A DNA stretch of 64,000 bases from Hwanghaeella grinnelliae (GTDB taxonomy: Bacteria; Pseudomonadota; Alphaproteobacteria; UBA8366; Aestuariispiraceae): the NCBI RefSeq assembly GCF_004005845.1, contig NZ_SADE01000004.1, forward strand, positions 434,001 through 498,000, given 5' to 3'. The position numbers were made by a program, and so were the translations under genes. The notes under the pieces are model-generated. The model was not told the DNA's origin. It ran no database searches and was given only the letters and a program-made list of their open reading frames with translations. Shown here one piece after another: positions 50,863 through 60,170 of this stretch (the stretch's first letter is position 1; every line of letters begins with the position of its first letter).

Positions 50863-52278
50863 ATGGGTATCGAACAGTTAAGGGGCGCATCGACTGCGAT
50901 GCGGATAGCCGGACTGGCTATGGCCGTGTCATTGGCCGTAAATGTCACACCGGCAGCGGCATGGACCTACAAGGAAGCAGCTGAGCCGTATAAGGGCGCA
51001 ACGATTAGAGTTCTCGACGAAATTACGCCGCTTCAGGAAATCCTGAAGACGATCGTTCCGGAATTCACCGCGGAGACGGGCATCAACGTCGAGTATGAGC
51101 TGCTCAACCATTTCGAGGTCATCAACAAGGGCCAGGCCGATATGTTGTCCGGCCGGGGCTACTACGATGCGATCATGCTGCACGGTTTCCAAGTTGGTCC
51201 TATGCTGTCCGCCGGCGCGTTGATGGCGATCGATGAAATGGTCGCCGATAAAGCCTTGATGAATCCGGACTTCGACGAAGCGGACATGATCAACCCGGCT
51301 TACGCCACCACGGCGGTCAGCGGCGGCAAACGCTACGGTTTCATCAACTGGAACTACAATCAGATCTATTGGGCGCGCGGGGACCTTCTGTCCCATCCCG
51401 ACGAAATGGCCGCGTTCAAGGCGAAATACGGATACGAGCTTAAACCGGCATCGACCTTCAAGGAATTGCGCGATGTCGCCGAATTCTTTACGCGTCCCGC
51501 GGGCGCGACCTTGGCGGGCGAGACGCTTGAAAGCGACTTCTATGGAATCGTCATGGAAGGGATCAAGGGCGGTTCAACCTTCCTGTCGCTTTGGGGCAAT
51601 TTCATGAAGTCCTATGGCGGCGATATCGTCGATGCGTCGGGCAAGCCGGCCTTCGATACGCCGGAAAACATCGCTGCGATCAAAACCTGGGCGGAACTTT
51701 GGAAATTCGCACCCCCGGGTATGGCTGAATACTCCTTGATCGATGTACCGACGGTCATGGGTAACGGGATTGCGGCACAGGCCATCGCCTGGTCCGACTT
51801 CGTGCTTGGCATCGACAAGGATGGCGTGTCGCCCTATTCGGGAAAATTCGTATATGGCCCCATTCCTCACAAAGAGGGTATGGTCGAAGCGCGCAGCGTG
51901 GAAGCCGAGCCGTCGGTGACTGTCATCAGCACTCATACGGAAAACCCCGAAGCGACCTTCCTGTTCCTGCAATGGCTGGCCGAGCGACGTCAGCAGGAAG
52001 CGTTGCTGAAAGCCGGCCAGGGTGGAGTTCCCATTCGGGAAAGCAGCTGGGCCCTTCCGGTCATGCAGAACGGCAAGCTGGCCGGTTTGTTCAAGGCGAT
52101 GGAAAGCTCACTTGAAGTCGCGACAGGCAAGCCGAAGATGCCGGATTTCTATGAACTCTATGACGTCCTGACCGGTATCTCGCAGGAAATCGGTCTCGGC
52201 CGTCTTTCCCCGGAAGAAGGGGCAAAGAAGGCCCAAGCTGCGATGCTGGATATCTGTGATCCCTGCCTGCTGAACTAG
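50863..52278 (+). CDS. Extracellular solute-binding protein (family 1)
   Basis: A 471-residue binding protein with a Sec-like signal (MRIAGLAMAVSLAVNVTPAAAW; an earlier ATG adds 12 residues) and mature motifs GATIRVLDEITPLQEIL, GYYDAIMLHGFQ and a Trp-rich WNYNQIYWARG ligand region. It ends with a CDPC motif near the C-terminus, which could form a disulfide. Unlike the first CUT1 operon, here the binding-protein gene follows the ATPases and precedes the permeases, the order found in some glycerol-type importers. Confidence 0.88.
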   Translation: MGIEQLRGASTAMRIAGLAMAVSLAVNVTPAAAWTYKEAAEPYKGATIRVLDEITPLQEILKTIVPEFTAETGINVEYELLNHFEVINKGQADMLSGRGYYDAIMLHGFQVGPMLSAGALMAIDEMVADKALMNPDFDEADMINPAYATTAVSGGKRYGFINWNYNQIYWARGDLLSHPDEMAAFKAKYGYELKPASTFKELRDVAEFFTRPAGATLAGETLESDFYGIVMEGIKGGSTFLSLWGNFMKSYGGDIVDASGKPAFDTPENIAAIKTWAELWKFAPPGMAEYSLIDVPTVMGNGIAAQAIAWSDFVLGIDKDGVSPYSGKFVYGPIPHKEGMVEARSVEAEPSVTVISTHTENPEATFLFLQWLAERRQQEALLKAGQGGVPIRESSWALPVMQNGKLAGLFKAMESSLEVATGKPKMPDFYELYDVLTGISQEIGLGRLSPEEGAKKAQAAMLDICDPCLLN

Positions 52279-52294
52279 CAGATAGGACCCTATG

Positions 52295-52330
52295 CGTGGG
52301 GAAGGTTTGCCAAGGCGTGCTTTCCCCACG
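52295..52330 (+). other. Intercistronic hairpin after the binding-protein gene
   Basis: CGTGGGGAAGG pairs with CTTTCCCCACG as an 11-bp stem (one G-U wobble) around a 14-base loop, 17 bases after the stop codon. No T-run follows. Likely protects the binding-protein message. Confidence 0.7.
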
Positions 52331-52362
52331 TCCTACTACCGCGCCAATACCCCGGGGATGAC

Positions 52363-53310
52363 ATGACCGACGTGCCGATTGAAGACATGCCAAATCAAGG
52401 CGGACCAAGCAAAGCCGTCGTGAAGCGCCAACCCAGTCATGGGGAGCCGGTTTGGTATCCCTACCTTTTAATGGCCCCGGCGATGATCACATTGACCATC
52501 GTTGCCCTGCTTCCTTTTCTGTTCGCGGTCTTTATCAGCTTCCATGAAATGAAGTTCGGAAAGTTTGGGGACTTCGCGGGTTTTGGCAATTATGTGGAAC
52601 TGTTGTCGGACGGTCGGTTCTGGAATGCCTTGGGCGTGGCCGTGCTGTTCGTGGCCATCGCGGTTCCATTGGAGTTCATGCTGGGACTCACGGGTGCTCT
52701 GGTCCTCAGCCGGCCGATTTGGGGACGCTCGGTTCTTATCCCGTTTCTCTTTATCCCGACCATGATGGCCCCGATTGTTGTCGGGCTGCTTTGGAAAATT
52801 ATGCTGGCGGGTTCCTGGGGGCTGTTGTCCTACAATGTAATCGAGCCCCTCGGCCTGGCGGGGGAGACGTCGATCTTCGCTTCGCCCGATTATGCGCTGT
52901 TCGCTCTTATCTTCGTCGATATCTGGCAATGGACGCCGTTCATGATGCTGGCCTTCTTCGCAGGTCTTCAGGCGCTTCCTATCAATCCGTTTCGCGCTGC
53001 GGCGGTCGATGGCGCCAACCCGATACAACGCTTCTTTTGGCTGACCTTGCCGATGATGACACCCTTGCTCGTGGTGATCGGACTGCTCCGCCTGATCGAC
53101 GCTTTCAAAGTCTTCGACAGCATCTTCATCCTGACAGGCGGCGGGCCTGGTACGCAAACCGAAATGCCCAGTGTTCTTGCCTATAAGATGACATTCGAGT
53201 TCTGGAATATAGGGGAAGCTTCGGCATTGGCGGTCGTGGTTTGGGTCCTGTTTTTTGTCTTCTGCAATGTCTTCTACCAAGTTGCTAAGAAGAAGCTGAA
53301 CGCGTTCTGA
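52363..53310 (+). CDS. CUT1 ABC permease, MalF-like
   Basis: A 315-residue permease with six membrane segments, a polar N-terminal 35 residues and the coupling loop FRAAAVDGANPIQRFFWLTLPM in place of the standard EAA sequence. LTGGGPGTQTEMP is the conserved region near the C-terminus. Its partner gene begins 16 bases downstream. Confidence 0.92.
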   Translation: MTDVPIEDMPNQGGPSKAVVKRQPSHGEPVWYPYLLMAPAMITLTIVALLPFLFAVFISFHEMKFGKFGDFAGFGNYVELLSDGRFWNALGVAVLFVAIAVPLEFMLGLTGALVLSRPIWGRSVLIPFLFIPTMMAPIVVGLLWKIMLAGSWGLLSYNVIEPLGLAGETSIFASPDYALFALIFVDIWQWTPFMMLAFFAGLQALPINPFRAAAVDGANPIQRFFWLTLPMMTPLLVVIGLLRLIDAFKVFDSIFILTGGGPGTQTEMPSVLAYKMTFEFWNIGEASALAVVVWVLFFVFCNVFYQVAKKKLNAF

Positions 53311-53326
53311 CCAAGGAATTGGATTG

Positions 53327-54166
53327 ATGCAAAGAACATTGACGGCGCGCGACGCCTTCAGACGAAAGACGTTATGGACCGCGCTGGTCGTGGCGGCGGC
53401 GGCTTTCATCCTGTTCCCGGTGATCTGGATGATCGGCATGATGGTGAAACCGACCGACATCATGTTCGCCCGGCCGACGGAATGGCTCTTCGTGCCGACG
53501 CTGGAACATTTCAACTATGTGTTTGAGCAGAAGTTCCATCATTATCTGCTGACCTCGGTGCTGCTGGGGCTGATCTCAACCCTTTTGGTCGTGATTATTG
53601 GAACACCGGCGGCTTATTCCTTTGCCCGGTTCGAAATGCGGGGCAAGGACGATCTGTTTCTGTTCGTTCTGGCATCCCGCATGGCGCCGCCGGTCTGCCT
53701 GGTTATTCCCTATTACCTGATCTTCGCGCGGATCGATTTGTTGGATACCTTCATCGGCCTGACGCTGGCCTATATGACCTTCAATCTTTCCTTCTATATT
53801 TGGGTGTTGCGCAGTTTCTGTCGGGACCTTCCGGCGGAGCTTGAGGACGCCGCGCGTCTTGAAGGATGGTCACGTGTCCAAATTTTCCGCCGTATCGTCC
53901 TGCCCCTTCTACGGAATGGTATCGTGGCGACATCCGTCCTGTGTTTCATTTTCGCTTGGAACGAATTTCTGTTCGCCTTCATGCTCGGTGGAAAAGCGGT
54001 GAAGACGTTGCCGGTCGCGATACCGACTTTGATTACGACGCAGGGCGTTCGCTGGGGGGAAATGGCGGTTGTCGGGATGGTGGCGCTGGCGCCGGTCCTG
54101 ATCGCCGTCTTCTTCCTGCAACGTCATATCGTGCGCGGCCTGACGATGGGCGCGGTGAAGGGTTAG
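53327..54166 (+). CDS. CUT1 ABC permease, MalG-like
   Basis: A 279-residue permease with coupling loop LEDAARLEGWSRVQIFRRIVLP and AWNEFLFAFMLGG near the C-terminus. ATG 53327 is preferred over TTG 53324; AAGGAATT lies just upstream. Completes the third transporter. Confidence 0.92.
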   Translation: MQRTLTARDAFRRKTLWTALVVAAAAFILFPVIWMIGMMVKPTDIMFARPTEWLFVPTLEHFNYVFEQKFHHYLLTSVLLGLISTLLVVIIGTPAAYSFARFEMRGKDDLFLFVLASRMAPPVCLVIPYYLIFARIDLLDTFIGLTLAYMTFNLSFYIWVLRSFCRDLPAELEDAARLEGWSRVQIFRRIVLPLLRNGIVATSVLCFIFAWNEFLFAFMLGGKAVKTLPVAIPTLITTQGVRWGEMAVVGMVALAPVLIAVFFLQRHIVRGLTMGAVKG

Positions 54167-54192
54167 GCGGTTTTGCAAATCATGGGTGAAGT

Positions 54193-55749
54193 ATGAGTAC
54201 GGTACCGAAGCAAGTCGATTATATCGTCTGTGGTGGGGGCGCGAGCGGTTGTGTCGTGGCGGCGCGACTGGCTGAGCGGTCCGATGCGACCGTCCTGCTG
54301 CTTGAGGCCGGCGGAGACGAACGCGTTCCGGACGTGGAAGACTCACGTGTCTGGATGAAGAATATCGGGTCGGAACGGGACTGGTGTTTCACGACCGAAC
54401 CGCAGCCATCCCTGAACAACCGGCGCGCACCGCTTCCCATGGGACGGGTCCTGGGCGGCGGGTCCAGTATCAACGGCCTCGTTTGGGCCCGGGGGCACAA
54501 GGCCGACTTCGACTCATGGGCCGAGGAGGCCGGCGATCCGGGCTGGTCCTATGACAGCGTTGTCGAGGTCTACAAGCGGATCGAGAATTGGCTGGGCCCA
54601 TCCCATCCAAGGCTGCGCGGGACGGGTGGGCCGGTTTCCATCACCCTACCTGATAATCCGGTTCCCGTGGCGTCGACCTTGATGGACGCCGCCGGGAAGG
54701 TTGGAATCCCCGCCTATGAGGATTTGAATGCGGAGGCGATGGAAGGGCCTGGTGGATGCGGCATTCCCAACGTCACCGTGGAAGACGGCGACCGTCGGGT
54801 GTCGATGGCCAGCGCCTATATTCGCCCAGCCATGGAACGGGAGAACCTGAAAGTCATCCTGGGGGCGGAGGTCGACCATATCCGGTTCGAGGGTACTCGA
54901 GCATCGGCGGTAAGTTTTGTTTTGGACGGTCAGGAGCATACGGTCGAAGCGTCCCGAGAAATCGTTCTGTCGATGGGCGCGATCAATACGCCGCGGGTAT
55001 TGATGCAGTCCGGGATCGGCGATGAAGATCACCTGAAGAAACACGCCATCGACCTGCACCAGCACTTGCCGGGGGTCGGTCGGAATTTCCAGGATCATAT
55101 TCTGCTTGCGGGATGCGTTTGGGAATATGTAACGCCGGAACCGCCGCGTAACAATTCCGCTGAATTCACCTTCTTCTGGAAAAGCGAGTCCAGCCTGCCG
55201 TCGCCGGACATCCAGCCGATGCTGGAAGAATGCGCCTTTGGCAGTGAAGTGACGCGGCCCCAATTCGACTTGCCCGATGACCCCGCAACCGCCTGGACCC
55301 TGGCGCCGGGCCTAGTCGCGCCGAAAAGCAGGGGATATCTGGAATTGACGGGAAAACGACGTCAGGATCCGATAAAGGTTCATACGAATTTCTTGAGCGA
55401 GCCGGCCGATATGAAGGCGCTGACACGCTGCCTCGAGATCTGCCGGGAAATCGGGAATGCCGAGGACCTCCGCCCCTTCGTGAAACAGGAATTGATGCCC
55501 GGTCCGTTAAAGGGGGCTGCGCTGGAAGAGTTCGTTCGGGACGCGGCCGGCACCTATTTCCATCAGACCTGCACGGCCAAGATGGGCCGCGATGCGATGT
55601 CCGTTGTCGATGGCGCGTTGCGGGTCTACGGCGTGGACGGCTTGCGCATTGCGGATGGCTCAATCATGCCGACGATCACCACGGGCAATACTATGGCGCC
55701 CTGTGTGATGATCGGGGAGCGCGCAGTGGACCTTATTCTGGGCGCGTGA
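54193..55749 (+). CDS. GMC-family FAD oxidoreductase
   Basis: A 518-residue flavoenzyme of the glucose-methanol-choline family. The FAD-binding motif is VCGGGASGCVVAARL, the family signature GRVLGGGSSINGLVWARGH, and the second signature GAINTPRVLMQSG. The active-site pair is the His in TYFHQTCTAK and the Asn in TTGNTMAP. It oxidises an alcohol or polyol, often choline- or sugar-alcohol-like, to the aldehyde or ketone. As the last gene of the third transporter operon it probably acts first on the imported compound. The opposing MBL gene ends 6 bases later. Confidence 0.93.
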   Translation: MSTVPKQVDYIVCGGGASGCVVAARLAERSDATVLLLEAGGDERVPDVEDSRVWMKNIGSERDWCFTTEPQPSLNNRRAPLPMGRVLGGGSSINGLVWARGHKADFDSWAEEAGDPGWSYDSVVEVYKRIENWLGPSHPRLRGTGGPVSITLPDNPVPVASTLMDAAGKVGIPAYEDLNAEAMEGPGGCGIPNVTVEDGDRRVSMASAYIRPAMERENLKVILGAEVDHIRFEGTRASAVSFVLDGQEHTVEASREIVLSMGAINTPRVLMQSGIGDEDHLKKHAIDLHQHLPGVGRNFQDHILLAGCVWEYVTPEPPRNNSAEFTFFWKSESSLPSPDIQPMLEECAFGSEVTRPQFDLPDDPATAWTLAPGLVAPKSRGYLELTGKRRQDPIKVHTNFLSEPADMKALTRCLEICREIGNAEDLRPFVKQELMPGPLKGAALEEFVRDAAGTYFHQTCTAKMGRDAMSVVDGALRVYGVDGLRIADGSIMPTITTGNTMAPCVMIGERAVDLILGA

Positions 55750-55755
55750 CTTCAA

Positions 55756-56634
55756 TCAATCGGCGCTGAACACGAAGCCTTTCCCATTGGCATTGCTGGT
55801 AATTGAACCGAAGGTCGGGGCCGGGAAATGTGCCGGAAAAATAAGGTTTCCGGTATCCGCATGTTTTTCCAGCAAGGCCATGCGCGACTGCCGCGACATG
55901 TCCTGATCCGTGTCGGCGACGCAGCTCAATTGCGGTTCGGCCAGTTGAATCCGGTGATGGATCACATCGCCGGTCATCACGCCGGCTTTGTCGCCGGACG
56001 CGATATTCATAACCATCTGTCCCGGCGTGTGGCCGATGCAGGGTTCAAGCCAGATGCCGGTGTCGAAATCGAAGTCGTCTTCAACCAGGACGGCCCGTTC
56101 GGCCCGCATCAGCGGTTGGACGCTATCCTCGAAGGCGACGCGGTGAACATTCTCAGGATTGCTGGCATAGAGCTTGTCCCAGTATTCGTACTCCTTCCGC
56201 GACATCACGTATTTCGCGTTCGGGAAGGTGGGGACCCATTCGCCGTTCAGCAGTTTGGTATTCCAGCCGACATGGTCCCAATGCAGGTGGGTGCACATCA
56301 CGAAGTCGATATCCTCGGGCCCGCAACCCGCCGCGGCAAGGGTCTCCATATAGTTCGTATTGAGGTTCGAGAAGGCGGGTCGGTGAGGCCTGACCTTGTC
56401 GTTCCCGCAACAGGCATCGACCAGGATATTGTAACGTTCCGTGCGAACCAGATAGCTGTGAAAGCTGAGGATGATTTCGCCGTCAGCCGTCAGGTTTCCC
56501 AGCGGCAGGTCCCGTTGGGCGGCCGCGAACATTTCGTCGGTCATGGCGGGAAAGAACTTCTGCGCATGCAGCAAGGGCCCGGCGGTCTCATGCACGCAAT
56601 GGACGGCTATGGATCCGATATCGACATGTTCCAT
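55756..56634 (-). CDS. Metallo-beta-lactamase-fold hydrolase
   Basis: A 292-residue MBL-fold enzyme with the zinc motif His116-x-His118-x-Asp120-His121 (THLHWDHVGW), later metal ligands in CIGHTPGQM and AHFPAPTFG. It resembles the lactonase/AHL-hydrolase branch of the fold, but the substrate cannot be told. ATG 56634 is chosen since the frame upstream covers the LivF-type gene end and looks non-coding. As last gene of the - strand Liv operon it may open a lactone or hydrolyse an ester derived from the imported ligand. Confidence 0.9.
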   Translation of the reverse strand: MEHVDIGSIAVHCVHETAGPLLHAQKFFPAMTDEMFAAAQRDLPLGNLTADGEIILSFHSYLVRTERYNILVDACCGNDKVRPHRPAFSNLNTNYMETLAAAGCGPEDIDFVMCTHLHWDHVGWNTKLLNGEWVPTFPNAKYVMSRKEYEYWDKLYASNPENVHRVAFEDSVQPLMRAERAVLVEDDFDFDTGIWLEPCIGHTPGQMVMNIASGDKAGVMTGDVIHHRIQLAEPQLSCVADTDQDMSRQSRMALLEKHADTGNLIFPAHFPAPTFGSITSNANGKGFVFSAD

Positions 56635-56687
56635 TGATACGCATCTCCCTGTTCGCGGGTAGAGGAGGATAGGCTTAATCGGTGCGG

Positions 56688-57332
56688 TTACTGCACCGTT
56701 ACAGTCCCGCGCTCGATCGTGAAGGATCGTTCGATTAATTCGCGGACATGCTGCTCGTTCGAGTCCGCAATCAACACGGACATGCCCTCTTTTTTCAGTT
56801 CGAAGATGATCTGCGCCAGGCGTTGTGCCAGTGCCGGCGCAACCCCTTCGAACGGCTCGTCCAGCAGAAGCAGCTTGTTGCCGCACAGCAGCGCCCGGGC
56901 CAGGGCGACAAGTTTCTGCTGACCACCGGACAATTGGTTGGCGCGCCGGTCGCGGAAATTCGCAACCTCCGGGATCAGGGAATAGACCCATTCCAGGCGC
57001 TTGTCCGCATCCGCCATCTTCGTCGACCAGGCCGGCAGCATGACGTTGTCCTGAACTGTGAATTCCGGCACCAGTTTGCGGTCTTCAGGCATGTAACCGA
57101 AGCCCATCCCGGCCCGTTCATGGGTCGGGGATTTGGAAAGGTTCACAGCATCGAATTCGACGTCGCCTTGCATACCGTCGATAAGCCCCATTACCGCGCG
57201 CATGAAGGTGGTCTTGCCGGCGCCGTTGCGGCCGATCAACCCCGCCATCATCTGGGCGGGAAGGTCGAGCGAAACGTTGTCCAGAACCTGCTGCGACCCG
57301 AAATAGACATTCAAATTTTTTACCGTAAGCAT
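56688..57332 (-). CDS. Liv-type ABC ATPase, LivF family
   Basis: A 214-residue ATPase, somewhat short for the family. Walker A GRNGAGKTT, Q-loop region GFGYMPEDRKLVPEFTV, signature LSGGQQKLVALARAL, Walker B LLLLDEPFEGVAP. The switch region reads LIADSNEQH rather than the usual VEQN. Pairs with the LivG-type protein encoded 14 bases upstream. Confidence 0.92.
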   Translation of the reverse strand: MLTVKNLNVYFGSQQVLDNVSLDLPAQMMAGLIGRNGAGKTTFMRAVMGLIDGMQGDVEFDAVNLSKSPTHERAGMGFGYMPEDRKLVPEFTVQDNVMLPAWSTKMADADKRLEWVYSLIPEVANFRDRRANQLSGGQQKLVALARALLCGNKLLLLDEPFEGVAPALAQRLAQIIFELKKEGMSVLIADSNEQHVRELIERSFTIERGTVTVQ

Positions 57333-57346
57333 ATCGCGTTGTCCTC

Positions 57347-58114
57347 TCAGCCAGCCACTGGGGCGTGAACCGTCTCGCCGATGACGAACTGGCGAACCTG
57401 TTCGTCGGCAAGCGCGTCTTCGGGCTTGGCGTCGGCGATGATGCGTCCGTCATAGAAGGCCAAGACGCGCGTGGCATAGCGGCTGATGATTTCCATATCG
57501 TGTTCGACGAACAGGATTGTTACGTCCTGTTGCTTCAGCGCCGTGACGACGATGTCCATGATACTGAATTTTTCGGCCGCGGTGACCCCACTGGTCGGTT
57601 CGTCCAACATCAACATTTTTGGATTGTGAACGCTGGCCATCGCGATATCGAGAAGCTTGCGAACGCCTTGCGATAAGGTCTGCGCAATTTGGTCCCGGTA
57701 TTCGAGGATTTCGTAACGGGCCAGGATCTCCTCACACCGCTTCGCGCGTTCGTCCGTGGCAAGCGGCTTCCAGAAAGGCATCGTGCCTTCCTCGGCGATA
57801 CCCATCGCGATCATCAGGTTGTCGAAGGTGGTGCCGGATGAGAACAGCTGCGGGATTTGGAATGACCGGCAGATGCCGATTTCGGTGGCGTCCTTGGGAT
57901 TGAAACCGGTGATGTCGCGGTCGTAGAAGAACAGCTTACCGCTCGTCGGGGCCAGATATCCGGTGACCATATTTACAAAGGTGGTCTTTCCGGCGCCATT
58001 GGCCCCGATCACGCCGATCACTTCACCTTCGTCGATGGTTATGTTGATATTATCGGCCGCGTTAACCGCGCCGAAGGACTTGTACAGGCTTTCAGCGCGA
58101 AGAATTGCCGTCAT
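57347..58114 (-). CDS. Liv-type ABC ATPase, LivG family
   Basis: A 255-residue ATPase with Walker A GANGAGKTT, the LivG-typical GICRSFQIPQLFSSGTTFDN, a signature region LSQGVRKLLDIAMA (LSQG instead of LSGG), Walker B LMLDEPTSGVT and H-loop FVEHDM. Its start overlaps the LivM-type gene by 23 bases, so translation is coupled. Confidence 0.92.
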   Translation of the reverse strand: MTAILRAESLYKSFGAVNAADNINITIDEGEVIGVIGANGAGKTTFVNMVTGYLAPTSGKLFFYDRDITGFNPKDATEIGICRSFQIPQLFSSGTTFDNLMIAMGIAEEGTMPFWKPLATDERAKRCEEILARYEILEYRDQIAQTLSQGVRKLLDIAMASVHNPKMLMLDEPTSGVTAAEKFSIMDIVVTALKQQDVTILFVEHDMEIISRYATRVLAFYDGRIIADAKPEDALADEQVRQFVIGETVHAPVAG

Positions 58115-59054
58115 CTTTGCCCTCCTTTGAGCGTTCGATAAGGCTCCATAGACCGCCCGGCAGGAACATGATCACCGCCAGCAAACAACCACCGACAACG
58201 AACTGCCACGCTTGCGGCGCATATTCGATGGCGAATGTCCGGAGAATTTCAAAAACGACGGAACCGAGCAGCGGGGCGATGACATTGCCCACGCCCGACA
58301 GGATGGTCACGAAGACGAACTCGCCCGACTGGATCCACCAAACCATTTCAGGATCCACATGGCCTATGGCGATCGCGGCCAATGCACCGCCGGCCCCTGC
58401 CATGGTTCCAGCAATAACGATCTTGAAATGCACCGCGCGCTTCGCGGAAAAGCCGAGGTATTCGACCCGCAATTCGTTGTCCTTGATGGCACGGCTCAAC
58501 CGACCCATCGTGCTGCCCAGGTAACGATTGACGAACAGGCACGCAAACCAGGCGACCACGGCAGCGGTGATGTACAGCATACGCTGCATGACAATCGGCT
58601 CTTCCGGGACGAAGCCGAGATAGCTGGTTTCCACGACATTGAAACCGTCCGTCGAGCCCAAGCTCTCGCTCTTCACCAGGATACCGAAGAAGATCATCGA
58701 AAAGGCGAGGCACAGCATGGCAAAGAAGATTTCCCGGTAGCGGCGCAGCAGGAAGCCAAGCGCGAAAGCCAGGAAACCGGCCGCCACGGCGCTGATCAAC
58801 ACCAAGAGCAAGGCATCCGTTATCGGCAGATATTGCGGCAGGATACCGACCATATAGGCGCCGGCGCCGTAGAACAGTCCTTGCCCGAACGAGACCAGGC
58901 CCGTACGCCACAGCAGCATGAGGCCAAGGACGACAAGTCCCTTCGCCAAGCTGATAATGCCGAGGAAGATAGCCCAATCCGGCATGAACAGGCCAAGTGC
59001 CAGGATGACCGGCAAGCCTATCTGCAGTAGATTGCTTCGGAAAGCGGGTGACAT
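58092..59054 (-). CDS. Liv-type ABC permease, LivM family
   Basis: A 320-residue permease with a hydrophobic N-terminus and the LivM hallmark GLMLLWRTGLVSFGQGLFYGAGAYM, and VFVTILSGVGNVIAPLLGSV near the C-terminus. It lies 8 bases after the LivH-type gene and forms with it the pore of the second Liv transporter. Confidence 0.93.
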   Translation of the reverse strand: MSPAFRSNLLQIGLPVILALGLFMPDWAIFLGIISLAKGLVVLGLMLLWRTGLVSFGQGLFYGAGAYMVGILPQYLPITDALLLVLISAVAAGFLAFALGFLLRRYREIFFAMLCLAFSMIFFGILVKSESLGSTDGFNVVETSYLGFVPEEPIVMQRMLYITAAVVAWFACLFVNRYLGSTMGRLSRAIKDNELRVEYLGFSAKRAVHFKIVIAGTMAGAGGALAAIAIGHVDPEMVWWIQSGEFVFVTILSGVGNVIAPLLGSVVFEILRTFAIEYAPQAWQFVVGGCLLAVIMFLPGGLWSLIERSKEGKDDGNSSR

Positions 59055-59062
59055 GCGGCCTC

Positions 59063-59959
59063 CTATATCTTGCGGGCCTTCTGGCGCATGAACAGGCCTT
59101 CAGGCCTGAAGATCAGCACCAGGGTCATCACCGCATAAATGACGAATAACTCGACTTCGGGCAAAAGGTGAACCGCCGCCGCTCGGGCCAGTCCGACGAC
59201 TAGCGCGCCGATAATCGCGCCCCAAATGCTCCCCATGCCGCCGATGACGACGATGGCGAAGGCCAGGACAATGACTTCAACGCCGATGCCCGGCGCCACG
59301 GAGATTTTTGGCGCCATGACCGCGCCACCAAGACATCCAAGCGTAGCGCCGATAATGAACGTCACGGTGAAGTAGCGCTTTACGTTGATACCGAAGGCCG
59401 CGGCCATTTCGGTGTCATGGATGACCGCCAGCAGAAGGCGGCCTTTTGCCGTACGGTTGAGCAGCAGCCAGGTTCCCGCCGCCAGCGCGACAGCCAAGCC
59501 GATCAGCGCCAGATCGTAGTTTGAATAGAAAAGCGTGCCGAATTGGATGTCGCCGAGCAGTGAATAGGGCTCAAAGGCGAAATAGGCGTTCCCGCCCCAG
59601 ATCCAGATGATCACGTCTTCAAGCATCAGGAAGCTGGCAAAGGTCACAAGCACGATGATCACTTCGTCCTTGCCGTACATCCGTTTAAGCAGGCCGACTT
59701 CCAGCAATAGCCCGAAAATGATGCCGAGCCCTATGGCTATTGCGAACATCAAGGCGAAGCTGCCGTAGTCGGGGAAGCCGCTGGCAAACCACCAACCGAT
59801 CGCGGTCGCGGAAGCATAGGCGCCGAAGGCATAGAAAGAGCCATGCGCGACATTGAGAATTTTCATGACGCCGAAGATCAGCGTCAGACCGAGAGCGACG
59901 AGGAAGAGATAGGAGGCCTCGATCAGCCCGTCGATCAGGATTGCAGTTGCGGTAAGCAT
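59063..59959 (-). CDS. Liv-type ABC permease, LivH family
   Basis: A 298-residue permease with LTLIFGVMKILNVAHGSFYAFGAYA and VLAFAIVVIGGMGSIWGAI, the LivH hallmarks. ATG 59959 is used; the longer frame extends into the gap without membrane or family sequence. It follows the binding-protein gene and its hairpin. Confidence 0.93.
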   Translation of the reverse strand: MLTATAILIDGLIEASYLFLVALGLTLIFGVMKILNVAHGSFYAFGAYASATAIGWWFASGFPDYGSFALMFAIAIGLGIIFGLLLEVGLLKRMYGKDEVIIVLVTFASFLMLEDVIIWIWGGNAYFAFEPYSLLGDIQFGTLFYSNYDLALIGLAVALAAGTWLLLNRTAKGRLLLAVIHDTEMAAAFGINVKRYFTVTFIIGATLGCLGGAVMAPKISVAPGIGVEVIVLAFAIVVIGGMGSIWGAIIGALVVGLARAAAVHLLPEVELFVIYAVMTLVLIFRPEGLFMRQKARKI

Positions 59960-60120
59960 GGACGGTTCCCTAAAAGGCCTGTCTTCGGGTTGAGCCGTTT
60001 GTTTCCAGAGTATCCCGACAGTTCGTCCCGTTCGAACCCGTTTCATCGCCTAGCGCAAGATTGCCAGCGTGGCGGCGATGATCGCGGGGGCGACCAGGGA
60101 CGAATTGCGAAAAGAGTGAA

Positions 60121-60154
60121 AACGTGCCGCCACAGAAAACTGTCACGGCACGTT
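60121..60154 (-). terminator. Hairpin between binding-protein and LivH-type genes
   Basis: On the - strand AACGTGCCG pairs with CGGCACGTT and an inner ACAG/CTGT stem closes on a 4-base loop; a T-rich TTTTCACTCTTTT follows. It probably acts as a partial terminator or stabiliser, giving more binding protein than permease. Confidence 0.75.
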
Positions 60155-60170
60155 TCTCATCAGTCGCAGG

